17,657 bases of DNA, from NCBI GenBank assembly GCA_028711905.1, contig JAQTRI010000026.1, forward strand, positions 1-17,657, given 5' to 3'. The notes below the pieces were generated by a model that saw only the letters and a program-made list of their open reading frames with translations, was not told the origin of the DNA and did no database searches. The DNA is from Candidatus Wallbacteria bacterium (lineage in GTDB: Bacteria; Muiribacteriota; JAQTZZ01). The position numbers and the translations under genes were made by a program. This document shows positions 1 through 6,587 of this stretch, in pieces. Within the stretch, counting starts at the first letter, position 1. Each line of letters opens with the position of its first letter.

Positions 1-2418
1 GATCCCGGAGTGCTCTCATACATGCTCGTTCTTCTCGGAAAAATCGGCGGTGAAGAAGATATCCTGATCATTGCCAAAAATCTTAAGCATCAAAGCGCGC
101 AAGTCAGGATCAATGCGGTAGAGGCTTTCAAGGGATTGAAAAGTCCGATGTGTTTTGATTATGTTCTACCTCTTCTTTCAGATTCAGAAGTTAAAGTCAG
201 AATCCACACAGCTGAGTACTTGTTTCTAACAGATGAAGAAAAGACAATAAGGCACCTTGAAAACATTCTGAAAAGCGGAAAGATTGTGGATTATGAAAGA
301 GTTATCGAGTTTCTGAAAGCGAGTGATAGCTTAAAAGTCAAAGAATTTGTTAGCTACATTACAAAAAATCTTGATGAGTTAAAAAACAGCAAGATATCTT
401 ACCTCCAAGATCAAAAAGCGCGCTTGACAGTTCTTAGCAAAGCCAAGGAAATCATTCAAGAAGTTGAAAAAATATCTCCAGATGAGTTATCCGAAAACAT
501 ACACAACAAGATAAATCACTATAGAGCATGCCGGGAAAGGATTAACGCGTACCAAGGTACTCTTAAAAAAATACCCGACCACATAAGCAGAACGAAATCG
601 CTGGAAAGCTCAATCAAACAACTCAGTAAGGAAACAGCTCAGATTCATGAAGAGATTTCAAAGGAATCGGAAGGCTTCGCGGAAAAAATATTGTTTGCAG
701 TAGCACATGAGGAATTGAAGCCCGATCCTTCTATTGGTGAACTTGTCAGGCTAAGTGGAGAAATTGATCATTTAAAGGCAGAAAGTGAGTCTTTGAATTC
801 TGCCGCTGGTTTTGCAGAAAAATCCAAAGCTAAAGTGCAGCAAACAATTCTGTTCAGTAAGATAAAAACCATAGAGATTAGAAAAAAAGCATCTTGCAGA
901 GAATTTGAAAAGAATGTTGTAGAACAAAAGGCAGTCGGGACTTACAAATCACCTTCAACTGAGGTGTATGTCAATGTTATAGAAAAAAAAATCAAGATAT
1001 TTGAGAACGATCTAAAAAATCTGGAAGTAAAAAAAGCTGAATTGGATCATTATTTAACAAATATAGCAACTGATCTGAAAATAGCCAAACCTTTTAGTTC
1101 AGAAAATCTTACAAAAGTAATGATTACCATTGAAAGCGATATGGCTAAACTGAAAATTGAACTGGAGCAGATCGAAAAAGACACTGTTACTGACATGATT
1201 CAGGAAGTTCAGACTTTTCCACGGTTGGTTGGGATACTTGAGGATTTACGATTGGTTCCCGTGAGTAATCCTTCTGTATTCTGTGAAACTCTTCGAAATG
1301 ATGAGGATCAAATCACAAAGCGCAAAACAGATATCGAAAAAAGGAATAAAAATACTGATCGCCCACGGAAAAAACGGTTTTTATTTATCTTGATTGCTTG
1401 CACTTTTGGGATTGTAGCGTTCGTAACAACTTTTAAGAAAACAGGATGGTTCAATTCTGATGGATCAATAATTAAGCCTACACCGGTTGAAGCAGTTCGC
1501 TTGCCAGTAGGGCAGGCACAAGTAATACATCCGGCTTTCGGAAAGAATTCAAGTCTTAACAATGAAGCCTCATTAGATGATAACCTAAAAAGGCTACATC
1601 AAAAAACATGTATCCCCAATCTCCGGACTCTTGAAAGTGCACTTGAGATGTTTCTCATGGACAATGCTGGTAAAGCAAACAATATAGGTCAACTTATTCC
1701 CTACCTTGTACCCCATATTGGAAATTTTTCACCAGAATGTCCGGATGGCGGAAGTTACAGTATAAAAAATGAAGCTTCTTCATTCATAGAATGTAGTATC
1801 CACGGATCATTACATAATCTGCGTGAAATTGAGCGATCGATAAACCAAAGCGAAAATTATGGAAATCAATACGCTGAAAACAAAGGCAAAGAGGTAAGTA
1901 ATGATTCCAAGAATAGCAAGATCAGGGCACTTAAAACCTTCGCTAACCCGATTGATATGAGTTTAACTCTTGGGCAAGCAATGGATACCTATCCTTACTT
2001 TGAAAATGTAAGCTGGGATAACTTCATTTCGGATAGAGGAAGGGACATCGTCCAAGTACGATGCAAAATTGATTTCGAAAAGACGATTACAGCACACATG
2101 GAAGCAATGCAAAACTCCAATAACCAATATGCGTTGTTGGAGTATGGGGGCGCTGCAGAAGCCTGTAAAGCTCTTTTGATAGATGGCCACTTTACTACCT
2201 ATGTTACAATCGTCCTTCAGTACGCTTACATTGCACAAGTGAATTCATTTAACTTTCAAAATTACATGTTAGAGTATAGATTTCCCGATGGAAATGTGAA
2301 GCAGAAAGTATTAACTGAACAGGATGCGAGTAATCTCCTGACGGGTATCTATTCGGGAAAACCTATTAATATGGCTCAAGTTATCATGTTACAATGCGAA
2401 TTCTTTCAATATGAATAA
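1..2418 (+). CDS. HEAT-repeat / coiled-coil / single-TM protein with pseudopilin-like outer domain (5' partial)
   Basis: The frame is open from base 1, so the GTG at 10 is probably internal and the true start lies off the window. The first ~260 bases encode HEAT-like helical repeats. Bases ~360-1240 encode a long Lys/Glu-rich coiled coil. A basic stretch (RPRKKR) precedes one membrane helix at about 1372-1435, so the HEAT/coil part should be cytoplasmic and the rest outside. Outside, bases 1609-1830 carry a Cys-x-Pro-Asn-Leu-Arg start, a CPDGG motif (Cys at 1738) and a Cys-x-Ile-His-Gly end (Cys at 1792). This is the pattern of pseudopilin-like C-terminal domains that lack the pilin N-terminal helix. 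The last ~160 residues begin with a 'TLGQAMDTYPYF' segment resembling small secreted domains, otherwise unrecognised. The A+T-rich composition matches the next three genes. The SIR2-like ORF starts inside its end (ATGAATAA overlap), suggesting coupled expression. Function unknown; the domain reading is inference from sequence pattern. Confidence 0.75.
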   Translation, partial: DPGVLSYMLVLLGKIGGEEDILIIAKNLKHQSAQVRINAVEAFKGLKSPMCFDYVLPLLSDSEVKVRIHTAEYLFLTDEEKTIRHLENILKSGKIVDYERVIEFLKASDSLKVKEFVSYITKNLDELKNSKISYLQDQKARLTVLSKAKEIIQEVEKISPDELSENIHNKINHYRACRERINAYQGTLKKIPDHISRTKSLESSIKQLSKETAQIHEEISKESEGFAEKILFAVAHEELKPDPSIGELVRLSGEIDHLKAESESLNSAAGFAEKSKAKVQQTILFSKIKTIEIRKKASCREFEKNVVEQKAVGTYKSPSTEVYVNVIEKKIKIFENDLKNLEVKKAELDHYLTNIATDLKIAKPFSSENLTKVMITIESDMAKLKIELEQIEKDTVTDMIQEVQTFPRLVGILEDLRLVPVSNPSVFCETLRNDEDQITKRKTDIEKRNKNTDRPRKKRFLFILIACTFGIVAFVTTFKKTGWFNSDGSIIKPTPVEAVRLPVGQAQVIHPAFGKNSSLNNEASLDDNLKRLHQKTCIPNLRTLESALEMFLMDNAGKANNIGQLIPYLVPHIGNFSPECPDGGSYSIKNEASSFIECSIHGSLHNLREIERSINQSENYGNQYAENKGKEVSNDSKNSKIRALKTFANPIDMSLTLGQAMDTYPYFENVSWDNFISDRGRDIVQVRCKIDFEKTITAHMEAMQNSNNQYALLEYGGAAEACKALLIDGHFTTYVTIVLQYAYIAQVNSFNFQNYMLEYRFPDGNVKQKVLTEQDASNLLTGIYSGKPINMAQVIMLQCEFFQYE

Positions 2419-2727
2419 GCAGAGGGACTGTAAAAAGAAAAAGTTACTTATCGTCTCGGGCGCTGGGGCTTCAAAGGAATTTGGTTTTCCTTTGTCAACA
2501 GATGTTGATCCTTTACTCTTTGAAGCATCGAAGCAATACTTCCATTTAGCATCTGAACCCAGCGGTAATCTGTACTCGTTTATCCGTGATAAAGTAAAGC
2601 GATACCATGACAATTGCGGTGACCTATGTTTAAAAAAGAGGTGAATTATGAAGAAATACTCTATCAAATATCACTTTTGGCTCTGAACCTTGGAGATGAT
2701 AATTTTGGACATGCAAATGTTGTGTGA
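2411..2727 (+). pseudogene. Truncated, frame-disrupted SIR2-like (NAD-binding) gene
   Basis: From ATG 2411 the product reads KKLLIVSGAGASKEFGFPLS, the glycine-rich NAD-binding start of SIR2-family proteins (GAGAS, then a substrate-loop-like segment). The starting frame stops at 2642-2644 after 77 codons. SIR2-like sequence appears to continue one frame back, through 'NYEEILYQISLLALNLGDD', up to a stop at 2725-2727. The frames meet at an A-rich run (2632-2638). A functional SIR2 NADase domain needs roughly 200 or more residues and includes a catalytic His; only ~106 codons are here, so the gene is broken even if the frame is rejoined. Bacterial SIR2 proteins are known NAD-depleting effectors in several phage-defence systems, which fits the neighbouring GHKL ATPase. 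A short standalone protein is possible but less likely. The start overlaps the upstream gene by 8 bases and has no clear Shine-Dalgarno, as expected of a coupled gene. Confidence 0.7.
2632..2638 (+). other. A AAA AAG heptamer at the SIR2 frame change
   Basis: The heptamer is in the zero-frame phase (TTA AAA AAG) required for -1 tandem slippage, and the SIR2-like reading resumes in exactly the -1 frame. This heptamer is the well-known dnaX-type slippery site. No convincing downstream stem-loop was seen, and the gene is truncated soon afterwards. A simple one-base indel in an A-run is therefore the more economical explanation. Confidence 0.4.
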
Positions 2728-2941
2728 ACTTTTTAATGCGGGTAATCTAACTACAAAGCAATTCGTACAAGAGTTTATCAATCATTATGGCATACCAACA
2801 ATGGAGTGGATCCAGGAACCATTTTTTTATAGAAATGTTTGGTTTTGCATTTTACCTATAGGTGTCAAAGTTACAACAACTGATTCCTACGGTCTTGAAA
2901 TTGAGTATGTAACTTCCAGAGAGGAGTTTTCTTTTGATTGA
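2711..2941 (+). CDS. Small hypothetical protein, 76 aa
   Basis: The frame has in-frame ATGs at 2711 and 2717 and TTG at 2690. I chose 2711, but no well-placed Shine-Dalgarno decides it: GGAG at 2692-2695 is 15 bases away. The product begins MQMLCELFNAGNLTTKQFVQ, continues with a Trp/Phe-rich middle (WIQEPFFYRNVWF) and ends in an acidic tail. It looks like one helix followed by strands, with no signal peptide or membrane helix. I recognise no family. It overlaps the end of the SIR2 remnant and lies 74 bases before the GHKL ATPase. It could be a small partner or immunity-type gene of that module, a leftover of another gene, or a chance ORF. Confidence 0.4.
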   Translation: MQMLCELFNAGNLTTKQFVQEFINHYGIPTMEWIQEPFFYRNVWFCILPIGVKVTTTDSYGLEIEYVTSREEFSFD

Positions 2942-3015
2942 ATACATTGTTGGATAAGTTCTACTGGACTTGCGGTTCCAAGTACTGCACAACTCAAACA
3001 TTGGAGGAGTAATTA

Positions 3016-4710
3016 ATGACCACATTCACTATCACCCCTCATGTAGATGCAACTCAGGAGTTTATAGAGATCGCGAACGACTTTGCAAATCCACTTGACT
3101 TAATCCGTGAAGGTATTAGCAACTCCTATGATGCCTCTGCACAAAATATTACAATTACTTTTGATGTGATTGAACCCTATGGAGAAAGGATATTGAAAAT
3201 TGTTCTGGAAGATGATGGGGTTGGAATGGGCCGTGATGAATTGCAGAGTTTTTTTGATTTAGGTAACTCCCCAAAGCGTAATGATCGAACAAAAATTGGG
3301 GAAAAAGGACATGGTACGAAGATTTTTTTTAACTCTAAACAGATAAATGTAGAAACTGTAAATGATAATGTAAAAAGAATTGCAGTTTTAGATAATCCGT
3401 ATCAAAAGCTTTTTTCTAGGGAAATTCCGCAAGTTAATGTTGAGGAGATACAAAGAGTAAATTTTCCTTCAGGGACTAAGATTATTATTCTTGGGTACAA
3501 CAACAATCGTTGCGATAGATTTACACACGATATTATTAAAGACTATATCTTATGGTTTACTAAACATGGATCAATCTCACTGCAAGAAGGAAACAATATT
3601 CACTCCGTTTGTTTAAAGCTAAAAGGTTTAGGTTCTGATGAGCATGAGATTATTCCAGCCAAGCATTATTTTCCGGATGAAAGTCCTGGAATGGATCAAC
3701 TGTTTGAAACACACCTTACTAAAGCTCCACACTACTATTGCAAAAGAGTACAGAAACGCGGAAATTTGAGGAATTTTCCAGATATTTCGTACACTGCAAT
3801 TTTTTCTATTGAAGGCAAGCAAGTAAAATACAATTCTAATCCAATGATTCGTCGTAAGGGATATCGCTCTCCCGAAGGTGCCTATACCATCCAGGAGAGA
3901 TATGGATTGTGGGTATGCAAAGATGGAATCCCGATTCAGAGAAAAAATGAATGGATCTTGTTCAAAGGGTCCGAATATACTAAATTGCATGCTTTTGTTA
4001 ACTGCCAATCCTTAAGATTAACAGCTAATCGAAGTTCTATTGAGAACACTCCTTCCGAGGTGCTCAGTGATCTGAAAATAGCTGTTCAAAGCATTTATGA
4101 TGAACTCGCAAACAGCTCTGATTGGACAAATATGGAATGGCTTGAAGAGGAAGCAGAATCCTACCATACTATTGAAAAAGAGAGGACTCAATTTGAATGG
4201 CGAAAGAGAAAACTTAATCGCTCAAAAATTGCGAAGTACAAAAACTACACTTTGGTGGAGCCAGATCGTGAAATTGGTGTGTATTCATTGTTTCTCTTGG
4301 TATCTTTCTTAGAGCCAGAACTATTTCCATTCCAAATTCTCGATTATGATACCCATGATGGAATTGATGTAATCGCCAAAGGTGATAGAACAAAACCAAT
4401 TTCTCAGTCTCGGATGTTTTACATAGAATTCAAAAAACTATTGAGTAAGTCCTTTAATCACTCTTTTGAAAACTTAAAAAGCATTATTTGCTGGGACACA
4501 GATTTGTGTCATGAAGATGTTGTAGTTGATTTGAATAACGAAGAGAGAAAGTTTCAGATAATCACACCTGCCGCAAATAGAGATTACACAAGATTTTTTT
4601 TGGAAAATCCAAGGAAGGTAGATAAAATCGAGGTTTATGTCTTGAAGTTGTTTTTGAATGAAAAATTAGGAGTCGAATTCCAAACAAGAACTAACAATGA
4701 TGTTGCATAG
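3016..4710 (+). CDS. GHKL (Hsp90/MutL/MORC-like) ATPase with C-terminal PD-(D/E)xK-like nuclease domain
   Basis: GGAGGAG six bases before ATG 3016 supports the start (564 aa). The ATP-binding Bergerat fold is clear. The N-box is at residues 29-40 (Glu32, Asn36, Asp39), the G1 box DDGVGM at 66-71, and the ATP-lid GEKGHGTKIF at 95-104. A middle region of about 110-390 should hold the transducer domain. A charged linker (~370-410) leads to residues 436-500, where D448-G-I-D451 is followed by the strand F-Y-I-E471-F-K473 and an NHSF...CWDTDL stretch. This Asp...Glu-x-Lys layout is that of PD-(D/E)xK nucleases. Hsp90/MutL-type ATPases joined to restriction-like nucleases are known in bacterial defence loci and are relatives of eukaryotic MORC. 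The expected role is ATP-gated DNA cleavage in phage defence, in the cytoplasm. All ATPase and nuclease residues look intact although the neighbouring SIR2 gene is broken. The nuclease call is less certain than the ATPase call. Confidence 0.82.
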   Translation: MTTFTITPHVDATQEFIEIANDFANPLDLIREGISNSYDASAQNITITFDVIEPYGERILKIVLEDDGVGMGRDELQSFFDLGNSPKRNDRTKIGEKGHGTKIFFNSKQINVETVNDNVKRIAVLDNPYQKLFSREIPQVNVEEIQRVNFPSGTKIIILGYNNNRCDRFTHDIIKDYILWFTKHGSISLQEGNNIHSVCLKLKGLGSDEHEIIPAKHYFPDESPGMDQLFETHLTKAPHYYCKRVQKRGNLRNFPDISYTAIFSIEGKQVKYNSNPMIRRKGYRSPEGAYTIQERYGLWVCKDGIPIQRKNEWILFKGSEYTKLHAFVNCQSLRLTANRSSIENTPSEVLSDLKIAVQSIYDELANSSDWTNMEWLEEEAESYHTIEKERTQFEWRKRKLNRSKIAKYKNYTLVEPDREIGVYSLFLLVSFLEPELFPFQILDYDTHDGIDVIAKGDRTKPISQSRMFYIEFKKLLSKSFNHSFENLKSIICWDTDLCHEDVVVDLNNEERKFQIITPAANRDYTRFFLENPRKVDKIEVYVLKLFLNEKLGVEFQTRTNNDVA

Positions 4711-4781
4711 TCTCGATTACCTAAATTTTCTTGTGCTGTGTATCAACAGAAATAGGTGTTGCGCAACCTCGGAGGTCATTG

Positions 4782-5885
4782 ATGCTGAAACGCCTTTACG
4801 CCAACAACTTTCGCTGCTTGGTCAACTTTGAACTGAAGTTCGATGAGCTGACCCTGCTGCTCGGTCCTAACGGCAGCGGCAAATCCACGATCTTTGATCT
4901 GCTTTCCGGCATCCGCCGTCTCTTAGCCGACAACGCCAGGATCAGCGATGCCTTCCCTCCTGAAGAGTTCACTGCCTGGATCGATTGCCCGGAACAGACG
5001 CAGACCTTTGAACTCGATGTTCAGGGCCATGACGGCCTGTTTTCTTACAAACTGGTTACAACCTTCATGAAAAGCACAAAAAAACAGCGCATCGACATCG
5101 AGCAGCTTCTGCATGACGGCAAACCTGTGTTTCAGTTCCAGAAAGGCGAAGTTCAGTTGTACCACGATGACCACCAGCTTGGTCCGAAATACTCTTTCGA
5201 CTGGACGGTTTCAGCCCTGGCCACGATCGGAGAGCGCAACGACAATAAAAAACTGAGCTGGTTCAAAAAGTGGATTTCGTCTCTGATGATCGTCAGCCCT
5301 CAGCCCAGGTCCATGACTTCAGAGACTAAGGATGAGTCGGCATGGCTGGACCCCAACGGCCTCAACTTCGCTTCATGGTACAGATACATCTCCCAGGAGC
5401 ATCAGGATAAAATCATGGCACTTTCAGAAAAACTGCGGAAAGTCATTCCCGGATTTCATGCTTTCAAGCTGGAACTGGCAGGAAAACACCGCATCCTCAA
5501 GGCAGGTTTCATCAACGGGGATCACAATGCTTCGCCCCTGTTCTTCGATTTCGAACAGCTTTCCGACGGGCAGCGCCAGCTGATCGTTCTATATTCGCTG
5601 CTGATCGGGTTGAAGCACACTGTGCTGCTCGATGAGCCGGAAAATTATCTGGCTCTTGCTGAAATTCAACCCTGGCTGATGGAATTAAAAGACGCCTGCG
5701 GAGAATCCCTGAACCAGGCAGTGCTCATCAGCCATCATCCCGAACTAATCGATTATCTCGGCCGCGAATGCGGCAAGTGGATCGAGCGTGAACCGTTGGG
5801 ACCTGTCAGAGAAAAAAACCTGCCTGAGAAATTCACAAACGGATTCAGACTTTCCGAGCAGATCGCCAGAGGGTGGACTGAATGA
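4782..5885 (+). CDS. AAA_21 / RecF-OLD-type ATPase of a two-gene ATPase-TOPRIM module
   Basis: An ATG at 4782 with GGAGG at 4771-4775 gives 367 aa; the open frame reaches 4731, but the extra 17 residues do not fit the family start. The product opens MLKRLYANNFRCLVNFELKF, the usual start of this class. It has Walker A GPNGSGKS (28-35), an ABC-like signature LSDGQRQ (260-266), Walker B ending LLDEPEN (Asp284, Glu285) and an H-loop ISHHPEL near 315. This is the compact SMC/RecF-like ATPase found in OLD nucleases, retron-Eco8-type and PARIS-type systems, usually a sensor that controls a nuclease partner. Its stop overlaps the start of the TOPRIM-like gene (ATGA), so the two are almost surely made together. 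Composition is G+C-rich, unlike the A+T-rich genes just upstream, so it is probably a separate unit. ATPase call firm; defence role inferred. Confidence 0.85.
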   Translation: MLKRLYANNFRCLVNFELKFDELTLLLGPNGSGKSTIFDLLSGIRRLLADNARISDAFPPEEFTAWIDCPEQTQTFELDVQGHDGLFSYKLVTTFMKSTKKQRIDIEQLLHDGKPVFQFQKGEVQLYHDDHQLGPKYSFDWTVSALATIGERNDNKKLSWFKKWISSLMIVSPQPRSMTSETKDESAWLDPNGLNFASWYRYISQEHQDKIMALSEKLRKVIPGFHAFKLELAGKHRILKAGFINGDHNASPLFFDFEQLSDGQRQLIVLYSLLIGLKHTVLLDEPENYLALAEIQPWLMELKDACGESLNQAVLISHHPELIDYLGRECGKWIEREPLGPVREKNLPEKFTNGFRLSEQIARGWTE

Positions 5886-6436
5886 CAGGACGACGAGTGC
5901 AGATTGTCATCCTCTGCGAAGATTCCCAGCATGAGGTTTTTGGCAGGCGTTTTCTCAAACAAGCCGGGTGGGAGAACAGCGATTTCAGAGTCGTAAAATC
6001 ACCTGAAGGCAAAGGCTGCGCCAGCCAATGGGTCAGGAAGAAATTTCCTGAAGAGCTATCAGCGTACAGGCAGCGGAAAAACAGAGCTGCTTCATGCCTG
6101 ATTGCCGTCATCGATGCCGATAATTTATCCGTGCATGAACGAATTCGCGAACTTGAGCAGGAATGCATGGATCAGGGAATGGTTTGCAGGTCAAACGATG
6201 ACTGCGTAGCTTTTGTAATACCCAAGCGCAATATTGCATCATGGGTTCACCACTTGCTTGGCGAAGAGGTCAATGAGTCGGATGTTTACAGAGAACTGGA
6301 ACGGGAAAGCCTGTGCCAACCGGCAGTCGCTCAACTGGCAAACATCTGCAACAACAGAGATACCGGCACATTATTGCCGTCTCTGAAAGACGCCTGTCAG
6401 GAATACAATGAACGCATCAGGATTTTGAAAAGTTGA
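5882..6436 (+). CDS. Small TOPRIM-like protein, partner of the upstream ATPase
   Basis: The ATG at 5882 lies inside the ATPase stop (ATGA), a typical translationally coupled pair; the product is 184 aa. The first strand ends in I-V-I-L-C-E13-D14, followed by a helix, and a later strand reads L-I-A-V-I-D78-A-D80. A Glu after the first strand and an Asp-x-Asp after a later one is the metal-binding signature of TOPRIM folds (DnaG, OLD, RNase M5). A further conserved-looking 'IPKRNIASW' segment lies at 113-121. OLD- and PARIS-type nucleases pair such a TOPRIM with an ABC-like ATPase, here on separate genes. At 184 residues it is shorter than PARIS AriB (about 300 as I recall it), so it is a different subfamily, perhaps near DUF4276/DUF4435-type proteins. 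Likely a metal-dependent nuclease held in check by the ATPase; no family name is certain. Confidence 0.7.
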   Translation: MTGRRVQIVILCEDSQHEVFGRRFLKQAGWENSDFRVVKSPEGKGCASQWVRKKFPEELSAYRQRKNRAASCLIAVIDADNLSVHERIRELEQECMDQGMVCRSNDDCVAFVIPKRNIASWVHHLLGEEVNESDVYRELERESLCQPAVAQLANICNNRDTGTLLPSLKDACQEYNERIRILKS

Positions 6437-6461
6437 AACAGAAGATTCCCGGAGGCTCACT

Positions 6462-6539
6462 ATGGCTCATGCACTCGACAAAACCACCATCAAAGGCTTC
6501 AAGTCCATCAGGGAGTTGAAGAATTTCAGGAAGAACTGA
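6462..6539 (+). pseudogene. N-terminal remnant of a second AAA_21-type ATPase (25 codons)
   Basis: GGAGG at 6451-6455 precedes ATG 6462, and the product begins MAHALDKTTIKGFKSIRELK before a stop at 6537. 'ITIKGFKSIR-L' is the stereotyped first strand and helix of AAA_21/SMC-like ATPases, normally followed within about ten residues by 'LNVLIGANGAGKS'. That Walker A never appears, in this or neighbouring frames, so this is the stub of a deleted gene. It lies 26 bases after the TOPRIM-like gene and before the cyclase. This type of ATPase often precedes a TOPRIM/DUF4276 partner, so a second ATPase-TOPRIM unit may once have followed the first. Confidence 0.6.
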
Positions 6540-6587
6540 ATAAAACGAGCTTTGACAATCATCGGAAAATGGAATGGGAGACCTGAG

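Noticed and set aside
3628..4008. 126-codon - strand ORF opposite the GHKL ATPase
   Set aside because: Antisense shadow with no ribosome site or recognisable protein features.
4758..4767. 10-base palindrome GTTGCGCAAC upstream of the ATPase gene
   Set aside because: Could be an operator, but it is short, single-copy and has no associated regulator gene in the window.
6552..6557. Perfect TTGACA before the cyclase gene
   Set aside because: No acceptable -10 hexamer 16-18 bases downstream, so it is not called a promoter.
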